Assembly: GCA_021775855.1 (NCBI GenBank)
Contig: JAJFGZ010000057.1
Coordinates: 1 to 64,000 of the forward strand
Source of the DNA: Hyphomicrobiales bacterium
GTDB lineage: Bacteria > Pseudomonadota > Alphaproteobacteria > Rhizobiales > NORP267
DNA: 64,000 nt
Direction of reading: 5' to 3'
Shown here one piece after another: positions 44,062 through 54,259 of this stretch. A model generated the notes under the pieces. That model saw nothing but the letters and a program-made list of their open reading frames with translations. It ran no database searches and was not told the DNA's origin. Each line of letters begins with the position of its first letter. Position 1 is the stretch's first letter. The translations under genes were made by a program, and so were the position numbers.

Positions 44062-44403
44062 ATGAGCGACGTAAAATCCTGGATCGAAGATCAGGTAAAG
44101 TCGGGCGACGTCATTCTTTTTATGAAAGGCACGCGGGATTTCCCACAATGCGGCTTTTCCGGTCAGATCGTCCAGATACTGGATCATCTCGGCGTCGAAT
44201 ATGGCGACATCAATGTCCTTGCCAATGACGAACTTCGCCAAAGCATCAAGGAATTTACGAATTGGCCGACCATCCCTCAGCTCTATGTGAAGGGTGAGTT
44301 TGCCGGCGGCTGCGATATCATCCGGGAAATGTTCCAGGCAGGCGAGTTGCAGGATTACTTCGTCGAAAAAGGCGTCCCGCTCCACGCAACCGCCAGCGCA
44401 TAA
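44062..44403 (+). CDS. grxD: monothiol glutaredoxin (Grx4/GrxD type)
   Basis: The protein has 113 residues. The active-site motif C30-G-F-S is in [11 protein letters not shown]. The second glutathione-contacting region is [20 protein letters not shown], with the TIP cis-proline turn. Such proteins bind glutathione-coordinated 2Fe-2S clusters and pass them on, usually with BolA. An AAAGGAGATACC ribosome site precedes the ATG. It lies 78 bases after bolA in the same direction. Confidence 0.96.
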   Translation: MSDVKSWIEDQVKSGDVILFMKGTRDFPQCGFSGQIVQILDHLGVEYGDINVLANDELRQSIKEFTNWPTIPQLYVKGEFAGGCDIIREMFQAGELQDYFVEKGVPLHATASA

Positions 44404-44454
44404 CCCGATACCTTCGGGCCTGCGCCCCTGGCTGCCAGTCTTGAGGAGTATTCG

Positions 44455-44922
44455 GTGACGGCAAAACGACAGGCATATACCGGCCTGGCGCTTTCGCTGT
44501 TGGCGGGTGCATTTCTGATCTACGGTCTGACCGCTCCGAGCATCGAATTCAACCGGTTCTACTTTCTGACCGACCGCCACTCGATCCTGTCAGTGATCCA
44601 GGGCCTGTGGCTGGAAGGCGAATCTTTTCTGGGCGCCGTTCTGGCACTGTTTTCGGTGGCCTTCCCCATCCTCAAGGTCATTGCCCTCGCCGCCGCCTCG
44701 TTGGTGATGGTCATCACAGGCCGGATCGCCAAACAAGTATTGCGCATATCCATCCTCCTCGGCCGCTGGTCGATGCTCGACGTTCTGGTATTGGCGCTCG
44801 TGATATTTTACGTCAAGAATTCGGGCTTCGGGGATGCCAATACCCTACCCGGCATCTGGTTTTTCGCGGCCGCGGTCATCCTGACGACCCTGGCTGCGTT
44901 TGTCCTCGCCGAAAACCGGTAG
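44455..44922 (+). CDS. PqiA-like (paraquat-inducible protein A) membrane protein
   Basis: The protein has 155 residues from a GTG preceded by TTGAGGAG. Four hydrophobic segments can be seen (LSLLAGAFLIYGLTAP, SFLGAVLALFSVAFPILKV, IALAAASLVMVITG, and WFFAAAVILTTLAAFVLA). LSVIQGLWLEGESFLGAVLA and KVLRI-like parts of the middle, with GRWSMLDVLVLALVIFYVK, are the PqiA-domain pattern. Single-domain PqiA proteins are common in alphaproteobacteria. The E. coli protein is linked to lipid transport across the periplasm, but the role of short forms is unknown. No MCE-type pqiB gene follows. Confidence 0.85.
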   Translation: MTAKRQAYTGLALSLLAGAFLIYGLTAPSIEFNRFYFLTDRHSILSVIQGLWLEGESFLGAVLALFSVAFPILKVIALAAASLVMVITGRIAKQVLRISILLGRWSMLDVLVLALVIFYVKNSGFGDANTLPGIWFFAAAVILTTLAAFVLAENR

Positions 44923-44930
44923 GCGGAATC

Positions 44931-44957
44931 AAAAAAGCCGCCGGAATTGCCGACGAC
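44931..44957 (-). terminator. rho-independent terminator of rpsD
   Basis: On the minus strand an 8-base-pair stem (GTCGTCGG / CCGGCGGC, with two G-T pairs) encloses the loop CAATT and is followed by TTTTTT. It lies 26 bases after the rpsD stop. The structure is also close to the end of the convergent PqiA-like gene. Confidence 0.8.
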
Positions 44958-44982
44958 TTTGAATTCTGTATCGCAAATACGT

Positions 44983-45600
44983 CTAGCGGGAATAAAACTC
45001 AACCACCAGATTGGGCTCCATGATGACCGCATACGGGACGTCCGCCAGGTTGGGCACGCGCGTCAATTTAGCTGTCAACTTTGAATGGTCGGCGTCGACA
45101 TAGTCCGGAACATCGCGCTCCCCGCTCTGGATCGCGTCAATAATCATAACGAGTTCCCTGGATCGGTTTCGTACCTCGATGACATCATCGACCTGGCAGC
45201 GATAACTCGGGATGTTCACTTTTACGCCGTTTACGCGAAGATGCCCGTGGCTGACGAGCTGACGAGCGGCGAAGACCGTCGGTGCCAGCTTGGCGCGGTA
45301 GACAATGGCATCAAGCCGACGTTCCAGGAGCCCGATCAGGATTTCGGAAGTATCCCCGCGCAGGCGCACGGCTTCTTCATACACCCGCTTGAACTGCTTT
45401 TCGTTGATACGACCGTAATAGCCCTTCAATTTCTGCTTGGCGCGAAGCTGGATGCCGTAATCTGAAATTTTGCTGCGGCGGCGCTGGCCATGTTCACCGG
45501 GACCGTATTCGCGCCGGTTGACCGGGCTCTTTGGGCGGCCCCAGATATTCTCGCCCATACGCCGGTCGAGCTTGTATTTTGACTTAACGATCTTGGTCAT
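44983..45600 (-). CDS. rpsD: 30S ribosomal protein S4
   Basis: The protein has 205 residues. S4 features are [20 protein letters not shown] near the start, the RNA-binding region [20 protein letters not shown], and the S4 fold [20 protein letters not shown] with [17 protein letters not shown]4 binds 16S rRNA early in 30S assembly. The N-terminal region lacks the four cysteines of zinc-binding S4, so it is the zinc-independent type. It stands alone, as usual in alphaproteobacteria, with its own terminator. Confidence 0.98.
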   Translation of the reverse strand: MTKIVKSKYKLDRRMGENIWGRPKSPVNRREYGPGEHGQRRRSKISDYGIQLRAKQKLKGYYGRINEKQFKRVYEEAVRLRGDTSEILIGLLERRLDAIVYRAKLAPTVFAARQLVSHGHLRVNGVKVNIPSYRCQVDDVIEVRNRSRELVMIIDAIQSGERDVPDYVDADHSKLTAKLTRVPNLADVPYAVIMEPNLVVEFYSR

Positions 45601-45751
45601 AATTCGTCCTGAACCTTGTTTTTTTCACGTGTCTTATATCGAAGGCAAACCCTCCTAGAATCCCTGACGGATTCGACAGAATGTGGTTGGTTAGCTCACA
45701 TCCGCGGGTATGCGTGGTATTCCCCGGAAATTGCATACCAGGGAACATGCG

Positions 45752-45780
45752 TCTCTACTGCCTGGCAGGAGCGATGTCAA
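45752..45780 (-). promoter_or_regulatory. sigma-70-like promoter candidate for rpsD
   Basis: On the minus strand TTGACA (45780-45775) is separated by 17 bases from TAGAGA (45757-45752). The -35 element is perfect; the -10 is weak. It would give a leader of about 145 bases before the rpsD ATG. The leader holds two inverted repeats: TGGTAT/ATACCA at 45715-45740 and GAATCC/GGATTC at 45658-45674. Confidence 0.5.
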
Positions 45781-45824
45781 ATTGAATTGCACCCCTGAAG
45801 GACGCATCCTCGTCGGGAAATGGG

Positions 45825-45862
45825 AAAATAAAAAGGGCGCCCAACCGGATGGTTGGACGCCC
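45825..45862 (-). terminator. rho-independent terminator of the outer-membrane protein gene
   Basis: On the minus strand the sequence GGGCGTCCAACC-ATCC-GGTTGGGCGCCC (45862-45835) forms a long GC-rich stem with one mismatch, followed by TTTTTATTTT. It lies 32 bases after the stop of the outer-membrane protein gene at 45895. Confidence 0.9.
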
Positions 45863-45894
45863 AATTTAAATTTATAGATATTCAGATGCGTTGA

Positions 45895-46773
45895 TTAGCT
45901 TCCGTAGCCGTATCCACCGCCGGAATATCCGCCACCCGCGTATCCGCCGCCAAGGCGCCAGCGCAGTCCGAGACGGATTTCATGAGCCGTAATATCGTCG
46001 ATCACAAGCGGCGCCAACGCCCCAACTGGGCAGTTAACTGGCAGTGCACATAGCGCACCGGATTCCGCATCACCCAGATCGATGTAGCGATAGGTGGTTT
46101 CGATAACAAGATTGTCGGAGATATCGTAGCCCAGGCCTGCCTGCACGTTCCAGGCGAAACTTGTGGTCGTGTTGTCGGAAGCAAATCCACCACCGCCGAG
46201 ATCCGATGGGTCAAAGTCAGACACGCCGTGGACCCGGTTGAAAGCAACGCCTACGCCGCCACCGATAAATGGTGTGATACCGCGCCACGTCCCGATGTTT
46301 GCGTAGACATTGGCCATAACTACCTGAGAGGTCAGGCTACCGCGCCACATATTGTTACGCATGATGATGCCGCCGCCGCCGCACGAACCCGAAGCGAGTC
46401 CAGCCGCTGCACAGTCGAAAAAATACTTGTCAACCGCGGCAAAACCCTCGGTGCCACGAATTTCGCCTGTAATGTCGGCGCGGAACCTGTCGTTAAATTC
46501 ATAACCTACGCCAATCCCGATTGAACCTGAACGATCGATTGATTCGTCAAGGAAAAAGCCGCCAGCCGCTGTTACACCGGTATGGCTAAAGTTCGCATCT
46601 TTATAGATATCGTAGCCGATATCCCCACGCAGATACCATCCGCTAATCACAACCGGTGGTTCGATATAAGGTTGCTCGACGATTGGGGGAATGTAATCGG
46701 CTGCGTTCGCAGCGCCGGTCAATAAGACTGCAGCTGCCAGACCGGATAGCAGTTTGTTTCCAATGATGCTCAT
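45895..46773 (-). CDS. outer-membrane beta-barrel protein (Omp25/porin-like)
   Basis: The protein has 292 residues. A signal peptide (LLSGLAAAVLLTGAANA, cut before ADYIPP at about residue 25) precedes a short proline-rich linker (ADYIPPIVEQPYIEPPVVI). The rest alternates strands of beta-barrel type, for example GWYLRGDIGYDIYKDANFSH and SIGIGVGYEFNDRFRADITG, ending HEIRLGLRWRLGGG. This is the Omp25/Omp31-type barrel common in alphaproteobacteria. Unusually, a glycine/tyrosine-rich tail follows the last strand (YAGGGYSGGGYGYGS), so the usual terminal aromatic residue is lost. It has its own strong terminator and an AT-rich upstream region. Confidence 0.85.
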   Translation of the reverse strand: MSIIGNKLLSGLAAAVLLTGAANAADYIPPIVEQPYIEPPVVISGWYLRGDIGYDIYKDANFSHTGVTAAGGFFLDESIDRSGSIGIGVGYEFNDRFRADITGEIRGTEGFAAVDKYFFDCAAAGLASGSCGGGGIIMRNNMWRGSLTSQVVMANVYANIGTWRGITPFIGGGVGVAFNRVHGVSDFDPSDLGGGGFASDNTTTSFAWNVQAGLGYDISDNLVIETTYRYIDLGDAESGALCALPVNCPVGALAPLVIDDITAHEIRLGLRWRLGGGYAGGGYSGGGYGYGS

Positions 46774-46799
46774 AACTCTATTCTCTCTAAACGCGGTAA

Positions 46800-46945
46800 A
46801 TCATTAACCTACGTTCGCATCATCTTGATTATAGATTAAAACAAGATTAACCACGGTAAATAAAGAATTGATTAATAGTTGTTAATACGGTTTTAAAGTA
46901 ATATATATTATGTATTATATAATTATATACTTTGTTCTGGAAGAT
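46800..46945. other. AT-rich control region upstream of the outer-membrane protein gene
   Basis: This stretch is much richer in A and T than its surroundings, most of all in TAATATATATTATGTATT (46901-46918). It contains repeated TTAACC/GGTAAAT words (46805-46815 and 46850-46862) and TTAATAGTTGTTAA (46872-46885). It lies upstream of the barrel gene start (46773) and past the end of murI, so it most likely holds the promoter and regulator sites for the barrel gene. No specific regulator is assigned. Confidence 0.5.
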
Positions 46946-47010
46946 TTTAATCGTTTCCCAGATTCTGGTTCGAATAAAATTCAGGATGAACCGACCAGGT
47001 CAATCTTCGA

Positions 47011-47829
47011 CTAACTCGAAAATTCGAAGATTATTTGGCGTTCGAAGCCAAAGCTGTCGAGGATAGGCTGCGTCGCCTCCTTGTTTACAAGCGCTGTAAA
47101 TACGATTTCGCGCCGTCCGGAGCCGTTTGGATCGACCGCCACATTTCCCTTCACCTCCCGAAGGCGCCGCGCAATAGCCGGAGCCGGGTCGATAAACCGG
47201 ACAGGCCATGGGCTGGCTGCAATCATCTCAGCCTCGATAAGCGGGTAGTGGGTACACCCGAGCACAATGGTGTCGGTTCGCCGTCCGGCCTTTTCAATAA
47301 ACGCGGGTGCAATTATCTCTGACAGTCGCTCAAGATCCACTGCAGTGCCACGCATCCGTTCTTCGGCAATGGCCGCAAGTTGCTCAACACCCACCAGATT
47401 CACATCGCAATCCCCGGCGAACGCCGCGATCAGCGCCTTGGTATAGTCGCGGTGCACTGTTGCTGGTGTCGCAAGAACCGAAAACAACCGGCTCCTGCTG
47501 GTTTCAGCAGCTACCTTGATGGCCGGGACCGTCCCAACGACCGGAATGCCCGGTCCCGCATCGCTATAGGCGTCGCGAAGGGCATCAATAGAAATTGTTG
47601 TCGCCGTATTGCAGGCAATCAGTATCGCGCAGGGGGAAAATTTTTCGATCAGGCCCCCGACCAGAGCGACGTTCCGAGCGGCCAAAGCTGCCTCCTCCCA
47701 GCCACCGTAGGGAAAAGCCGCATTGTCGGCGCAATATAAGACATCGACGCCAGGCATCTGGTCCACCACGTGGCGATAGACTGTCAACCCACCAAACCCG
47801 GAATCAAAAATCAGAACGGGGCCGGTCAC
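47011..47829 (-). CDS. murI: glutamate racemase
   Basis: The protein has 272 residues from a GTG. Both catalytic cysteines are present: C73 in IACNTATTIS and C192 in VLGCTHYPLIEA. The N-terminal DSGFGGLTVYRHV (D9-S10) supplies the substrate loop. MurI makes D-glutamate for peptidoglycan. Its GTG overlaps the stop of trmJ, so the two are coupled. It is normal in length and complete. Confidence 0.96.
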   Translation of the reverse strand: MTGPVLIFDSGFGGLTVYRHVVDQMPGVDVLYCADNAAFPYGGWEEAALAARNVALVGGLIEKFSPCAILIACNTATTISIDALRDAYSDAGPGIPVVGTVPAIKVAAETSRSRLFSVLATPATVHRDYTKALIAAFAGDCDVNLVGVEQLAAIAEERMRGTAVDLERLSEIIAPAFIEKAGRRTDTIVLGCTHYPLIEAEMIAASPWPVRFIDPAPAIARRLREVKGNVAVDPNGSGRREIVFTALVNKEATQPILDSFGFERQIIFEFSS

Positions 47830-48581
47830 CGCCCTTCACCACCAGCGAATGTTCGGGTCAGCGACACAATGATCCCGCGCAGGGTTCGGACATCCTGATC
47901 GGTTAGCTCGGTCCGGTGGAAAATATTGCGGATACTGCGCACCATCGACGGACGTTTTTCGGGCGGGCGCAGAAACCCCGCTTTGTCCAATTCCTCTTCC
48001 AGATGCTCAAAGAAATATACAAGCTCCTGGCGGGTAGCCGGTTGCCTGTCTGGATGATCCGGTACTCCTCCCTCGACTTCCCCGCCAGCATCGGACGCCG
48101 AATACCATTCGTAGCCAAACAGCAATACGGCCTGGGACAGATTGAGAGACGAGAATTCCGGATTGACCGGGTAGGTCAGAAGATGATCGGCATGCGCCGC
48201 CTCATCATTCGTCAGGCCCCATTTTTCGCGCCCAAATAATATCCCGGTTTTTTGGTCGTTGCCTATGCGCTTTTGAAGTTCAGCCGTCATAGCCTTTGGC
48301 CCCGAAACCGGCTTGACCATATCCCGGGCGCGGGCCGTGGTCGCCACCACATACTGCAGGTCGCCGATCGCCTCGGCGACGGAATCAAAGACCTGAACAT
48401 TTTCGAGAATATCCGGTGCGCCTGAAGCCGCGACTTCTGCCCGTTCATTGGGCCATCCGTCCCGGGGATTGACCAGGCGCAATTCGCCAAGTCCGAAATT
48501 AGCCATGGCGCGCGCAGCCATCCCGATATTCTCACCAAGCTGCGGATCGACGAGGACAATAACTGGAGCGGAATTGGTCAT
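47826..48581 (-). CDS. trmJ: tRNA (cytidine/uridine-2'-O-)-methyltransferase TrmJ
   Basis: From the ATG at 48581 the protein has 251 residues; the frame continues 43 codons upstream with no family match. SPOUT/TrmH-type blocks are IVLVDPQLGENIGMAARAMA, then LRLVNPRDGWPN, GILFGREKWGLTNDEA and SSLNLSQAVLLFGYEWY. The last three form the trefoil knot that binds S-adenosylmethionine. TrmJ modifies position 32 of several tRNAs. It is coupled to murI by a GTGA overlap. Confidence 0.94.
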   Translation of the reverse strand: MTNSAPVIVLVDPQLGENIGMAARAMANFGLGELRLVNPRDGWPNERAEVAASGAPDILENVQVFDSVAEAIGDLQYVVATTARARDMVKPVSGPKAMTAELQKRIGNDQKTGILFGREKWGLTNDEAAHADHLLTYPVNPEFSSLNLSQAVLLFGYEWYSASDAGGEVEGGVPDHPDRQPATRQELVYFFEHLEEELDKAGFLRPPEKRPSMVRSIRNIFHRTELTDQDVRTLRGIIVSLTRTFAGGEGR

Positions 48582-48779
48582 GGGCGGCTTGTACTTATTC
48601 AGCGATCCGGGATTGCAAAGGTCCGCGGAACATATCAAATCACCGGCACTGGTCCAGTATTCTTGTCTCCTGCATGAATCTGTTCGAAACCGGACTTTGC
48701 ACCGCAACATAGCTTTGCTATACGGGCGGTAGATTCACCTACGCAAATTCACACAAATCAGCTGGCGATGAGGCACTTA

Positions 48780-49991
48780 ATGGCGAAAATCAAGGTCGAC
48801 AATCCAATCGTTGAAATCGACGGTGACGAAATGACCCGGATTATCTGGCAGATGATCCGGGACAAGCTTATCCACCCGTTCCTCGATATCGATCTTGAAT
48901 ATTATGACCTCGGCATCGAAATGCGTGACAAGACCGATGACCAGATCACCATCGATGCGGCTGAAGCTATCAAGAAGCACAATGTCGGCGTCAAATGCGC
49001 GACGATCACACCGGACGAAGCGCGGGTGGAAGAATTCGGCCTCAAGAAAATGTGGCGCTCGCCGAACGGAACCATCCGCAACATTCTGGGTGGTGTGGTG
49101 TTTCGCGAACCAATCATCTGCAAGAACGTGCCAAAGCTGGTTCCCGGCTGGACCGAGGCCATCGTGATCGGCCGTCACGCCTACGGCGATCAGTACCGGG
49201 CGACGGATTTTCTCGTCCCGGGTAAAGGCAAGCTCACCATGAAATGGGAAGGCGAAGACGGCAACTCGATCGAGCGTGAGGTTTTTGATTTTCCCGAAAG
49301 CGGGATCGCCATGGGGATGTATAATCTTGACGCTTCGATCCGCGATTTTGCGAGGGCCTGCCTGAATTTTGCACTGGCCCGGGGATGGCCGCTTTATCTC
49401 TCTACCAAAAATACAATCCTGAAAGCCTATGACGGACGCTTCAAGGATATCTTTCAGGAGATATTCGATGCGGAGTTTGCCGACAAATATGCCGAAAAAG
49501 GTATCACCTACGAACACCGGCTGATCGATGATATGGTCGCGGCCGCATTAAAATGGTCCGGTGGGTTTGTCTGGGCCTGTAAAAACTACGATGGCGATGT
49601 GCAATCCGACACGCTTGCTCAGGGGTTCGGCTCGCTAGGACTGATGGCGTCCGTGCTGATGTCGCCGGACGGGCGGACGGTTGAAGCTGAAGCTGCCCAC
49701 GGAACGGTCACCCGGCATTACCGGATGCACCAGGCAGGTGAACAAACGTCGACCAATTCCACCGCGTCAATTTTCGCCTGGTCGCGCGGCCTCGCCCAGC
49801 GCGCCAAATTGGACGAAAATGCAAAACTGGCGCATTTCGCCGAGACTATGGAGAAGGCTGTTATCGGAACCATTGAAGGTGGACAGATGACCAAGGATCT
49901 GGCGCTTCTCGTGGGCCCCGACCAACCCTGGCTGACGACCACCGGTTTTCTGGATGCGGTTGAAAGCAATCTGCAAAAGGCGTTGAATTGA
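48780..49991 (+). CDS. icd: NADP-dependent isocitrate dehydrogenase (eukaryotic-type, homodimeric)
   Basis: From the ATG at 48780 the protein has 403 residues; another in-frame ATG lies four codons earlier. The type II IDH pattern is clear: [20 protein letters not shown], then [20 protein letters not shown] and [20 protein letters not shown], with the NADP region [12 protein letters not shown]. It decarboxylates isocitrate to 2-oxoglutarate and makes NADPH. Alphaproteobacteria commonly use this type. The gene is alone, convergent with alaS. Confidence 0.97.
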   Translation: MAKIKVDNPIVEIDGDEMTRIIWQMIRDKLIHPFLDIDLEYYDLGIEMRDKTDDQITIDAAEAIKKHNVGVKCATITPDEARVEEFGLKKMWRSPNGTIRNILGGVVFREPIICKNVPKLVPGWTEAIVIGRHAYGDQYRATDFLVPGKGKLTMKWEGEDGNSIEREVFDFPESGIAMGMYNLDASIRDFARACLNFALARGWPLYLSTKNTILKAYDGRFKDIFQEIFDAEFADKYAEKGITYEHRLIDDMVAAALKWSGGFVWACKNYDGDVQSDTLAQGFGSLGLMASVLMSPDGRTVEAEAAHGTVTRHYRMHQAGEQTSTNSTASIFAWSRGLAQRAKLDENAKLAHFAETMEKAVIGTIEGGQMTKDLALLVGPDQPWLTTTGFLDAVESNLQKALN

Positions 49992-50012
49992 CGCCGATTG
50001 CTAAAGTCCAGT

Positions 50013-50037
50013 CTTAATCCTGGAAGCCCGGATTAAG
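50013..50037. repeat. 8-base inverted repeat at the icd/alaS convergent end
   Basis: CTTAATCC (50013-50020) and GGATTAAG (50030-50037) are perfect arms around a nine-base loop. The right arm covers the alaS stop codon (50033-50035). It may act as a bidirectional terminator or a 3'-end stem, but no T-run follows on either strand. Confidence 0.5.
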
Positions 50038-52693
50038 CGTTGAGTGCCTGTTCGATGGCGTTCAACGCTTCGTCAGCTTTCGATCCGTCCGGGCCGCCCG
50101 CCTGGGCCATATCGGGGCGTCCCCCGCCACCCTTGCCGCCTAATACGGTGGCGCCAGTACGTACCAGATCAACGGCGCTGAATTTTTCCACCAGATCTTC
50201 GGTGACGCCGACCGCGATACCGGCACGCCCCTCGTCGTTGATCCCGATAATAGCGACAATCCCGGAACCGATCCTGGATTTACCGTCATCGACGACGCCG
50301 CGCAGTTCCTTTGACGGTAAGCCCGGTATGGCGCGCGCCAGATATTTGAGGTCGCCGACCTGGCGCACATCCTCAGCATCGTCCGACCCGCCGCCGCCCA
50401 TCGCCAGCTGCCGCCTGGCGTCCGACAACTCGCGCTCGAGCTGCCGGCGCTCCGCCATCAATTGCCCCACCCGGTCGAGCAGGTCCGATGGCGGCGTCTT
50501 GAGCAAATCGGCGGCTGCGCGCACGCGCGCATCCTGCTCCTCGAGGTAATGCCGGGCGACGGTTCCAGCAACCGCCTCAACGCGGCGGACGCCGGCTGCG
50601 ACCGCACCTTCCGAGAGGATTTTGACAAGGCCGATATCGCCCGTGCGCGATACATGGGTTCCACCACACAATTCGAGTGAATAAACCCGGTTGCTGCCAT
50701 CCGTATCTGGATCAGTCCCCATGGCAACGACCCGCACCTCTTCACCGTATTTTTCACCAAAGAGGGCCATTGCCCCCTGCTCGATCGCTTCGTCTACCGA
50801 CATCAAGCGCGTGGAGACCTCGCCATTCTGGACAACTACCCTGTTTGTCAAGTCTTCGATTTTGCGCATTTCAACGTCGTCGATCCCTTTCGGATGAGCG
50901 AAGTCAAAACGCAGGCGGCCCGGCTCAACGAACGAACCTTTTTGGACCACGTGGTCCCCCAGCACCTGGCGCAAAGCCTCGTGCAGCAGGTGGGTTGCGG
51001 AATGATGGATTCTTGTGCCCTGACGGCGGTCGGTATCGATTGAAAGTTCGAGCGCGTCGCCTACAGCAACTCTACCGTTTTCGATCTTGCAATGATGGAC
51101 AAAAAGATCGCCGGCGCGCTTCTGGGTATCCGTGACAGAAATTTTCACATTGTCGCCGATCATTGAACCCCGGTCGCCTACCTGGCCACCAGATTCGCCG
51201 TAAAACGGGGTCTGGTTCAAAACGATCAATCCTGTGTCACCGGCATTGAGTGCTTCGACCCCCTTGTCCTCTTTGACGATCGCCAGAACGATGCCTTCGG
51301 CTTTCTCGGCTGCGTACCCTAGGAATTCACTGACACCCACCTTTTCGCGGATACCAAACCAGATGGTATCGGTCGCCGTGTCGCCTGACCCTGACCAGCC
51401 TTTGCGCGCTTCGGTCTTCTGGCGCTCCATCGACACGTTGAATCCCTCGGTATCCACTGTCATATCGCGCCCGCGTAACGCGTCTTCAGTCAAATCAAGG
51501 GGGAAACCGTAAGTGTCATAAAGCTTGAAAGCGACATCTCCCGGTAGCACGTCACCAATATTCATCGACGATGTTTCGTCATCCAGGATGGCGATGCCGC
51601 GTGCTAAAGTCTTATGAAACCGCCCTTCTTCAAGGCGCAGGGTTTCAGTAATCAGGGGTTCAGCCCGGACCAGCTCTGGAAACGCCCGGCCCATCTGATT
51701 GTTCAGAGCGGGAACCAATTTGTATATCAACGGATCGCTTTCGCCGAGAAGTTGGGCGTGACGCATGGCGCGGCGCATGATCCGCCTGAGCACGTATCCG
51801 CGCCCCTCGTTCGACGGCAACACGCCATCAGCGATCAGAAAACTGGACGCACGCAGATGATCGGCGATAACGCGGAAGCTGGCCTGGGTTTCGCCTGTTG
51901 CCTGACGTCCAACGGCTTCTTCGGTCGCACCGATCAGGGCCTTGAACAGGTCCGTCTCGTAATTGTCATGGGTCCCCTGGAGAACCGCTGAAATGCGTTC
52001 CAAGCCCATGCCCGTATCGATCGATGGGCGAGGCAGGTTGACCCGCTCGCCCGGTGTCACCTGCTCGAACTGCATGAATACAAGGTTCCAGATTTCAATA
52101 AACCGGTCGCCGTCTTCATCGGGACTACCAGGGGGGCCGCCGGGAATCTTATCGCCATGGTCAAAGAATATTTCGGAACATGGGCCGCACGGGCCTGTAT
52201 CCCCCATGGACCAGAAATTGTCGCTAGTCCCGATCCGGATAATCCGGGATTCCGGTAACCCGGCGATCTTCTTCCAGAGATCAAACGCTTCATCGTCATC
52301 CGCATAGACCGTTGCGATCAACTTGTCAGCGGGAAGTCCATATTCCTTGGTGATCAGGTTCCAGGACAACTCGATCGCCACATCCTTGAAATAATCGCCA
52401 AAGGAAAAATTGCCGAGCATTTCAAAAAATGTGTGGTGGCGGGCGGTATAGCCCACATTATCGAGGTCATTATGCTTGCCGCCTGCCCGCACGCATTTCT
52501 GCGATGTGACGGCACGAGAATAGTCCCGCTTTTCGATCCCGGTAAAAACATTCTTGAATTGCACCATGCCCGCATTGGTGAACATCAGGGTCGGATCGTT
52601 GCGCGGGACAAGGGGACCGGACGCGACTATTTCATGGCCATTGGTACCAAAATAGTCGAGAAACGCAGATCTGATTTCGTTGACGCCTGACAT
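50033..52693 (-). CDS. alaS: alanyl-tRNA synthetase
   Basis: The protein has 886 residues, the normal length. Class II catalytic motifs are near the start ([20 protein letters not shown], then [20 protein letters not shown]). The editing domain's zinc residues are in [13 protein letters not shown] and [12 protein letters not shown]. The C-terminal coiled region and DHH-associated C-Ala domain end with [17 protein letters not shown]. It charges tRNA-Ala. It lies downstream of recA on the same strand, an order often seen in alphaproteobacteria, with 248 bases and a terminator between them. Confidence 0.98.
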   Translation of the reverse strand: MSGVNEIRSAFLDYFGTNGHEIVASGPLVPRNDPTLMFTNAGMVQFKNVFTGIEKRDYSRAVTSQKCVRAGGKHNDLDNVGYTARHHTFFEMLGNFSFGDYFKDVAIELSWNLITKEYGLPADKLIATVYADDDEAFDLWKKIAGLPESRIIRIGTSDNFWSMGDTGPCGPCSEIFFDHGDKIPGGPPGSPDEDGDRFIEIWNLVFMQFEQVTPGERVNLPRPSIDTGMGLERISAVLQGTHDNYETDLFKALIGATEEAVGRQATGETQASFRVIADHLRASSFLIADGVLPSNEGRGYVLRRIMRRAMRHAQLLGESDPLIYKLVPALNNQMGRAFPELVRAEPLITETLRLEEGRFHKTLARGIAILDDETSSMNIGDVLPGDVAFKLYDTYGFPLDLTEDALRGRDMTVDTEGFNVSMERQKTEARKGWSGSGDTATDTIWFGIREKVGVSEFLGYAAEKAEGIVLAIVKEDKGVEALNAGDTGLIVLNQTPFYGESGGQVGDRGSMIGDNVKISVTDTQKRAGDLFVHHCKIENGRVAVGDALELSIDTDRRQGTRIHHSATHLLHEALRQVLGDHVVQKGSFVEPGRLRFDFAHPKGIDDVEMRKIEDLTNRVVVQNGEVSTRLMSVDEAIEQGAMALFGEKYGEEVRVVAMGTDPDTDGSNRVYSLELCGGTHVSRTGDIGLVKILSEGAVAAGVRRVEAVAGTVARHYLEEQDARVRAAADLLKTPPSDLLDRVGQLMAERRQLERELSDARRQLAMGGGGSDDAEDVRQVGDLKYLARAIPGLPSKELRGVVDDGKSRIGSGIVAIIGINDEGRAGIAVGVTEDLVEKFSAVDLVRTGATVLGGKGGGGRPDMAQAGGPDGSKADEALNAIEQALNA

Positions 52694-52860
52694 TCAAGAA
52701 TTCCAGTTCAATATTGCTGTTTGCGGGCAGATCATACGCATTCCCGATAGGGCCGATCTTAAAATCTAATGAGTGGCAAACACCTGCCACACAGCCGCAA
52801 CTACATAACCGACCCGCATCCAGCGGTCCAGCCGTGGGGCAAGTGCATCGTCTGATTGAC

Positions 52861-52891
52861 AACAAAAAACCGGAGGCCCAAGCCCCCGGTT
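52861..52891 (-). terminator. rho-independent terminator of recA
   Basis: On the minus strand AACCGGGGGC pairs with GCCTCCGGTT (10 base pairs, one G-T) around the loop TTGG, and T-residues follow (TTTTGTT). It lies about 50 bases after the recA stop and separates recA from alaS. Confidence 0.9.
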
Positions 52892-52941
52892 GTATAGCGT
52901 GTTGCACTGCTTTTGCAGCGAATGGGTTTGGGCCAGCTCTC

Positions 52942-54063
<1,122 letters not shown>

Positions 54064-54112
54064 GATCTTCAATCCTTATTCGATACCCGGTAAATGTGCA
54101 ACGAACCTTATT

Positions 54113-54127
54113 GTACATGTTTTGTTC
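54113..54127 (-). promoter_or_regulatory. LexA (SOS) box candidate before recA
   Basis: On the minus strand GAAC-AAAACAT-GTAC matches the alphaproteobacterial LexA site GAAC-N7-GAAC at seven of eight fixed positions. It lies 50 bases upstream of the recA ATG, the usual place. The SOS control of recA in this class is established; the site itself is judged by eye. Confidence 0.65.
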
Positions 54128-54259
54128 CAATTTGCAATCCCGTGTTAAAGCTTTGAAATCATTTCGATAATCGGTATATGTTCAGACTTTGTTCACAACT
54201 GGTATACCCCAACGCAAACCAACCCGGATACGTGCAGCCGAAGGATTCGAGAAATCTTA

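Noticed and set aside
45616-45798. 60-residue plus-strand open frame upstream of rpsD
   Set aside because: No ribosome site or motif; it overlaps the probable rpsD promoter and leader.
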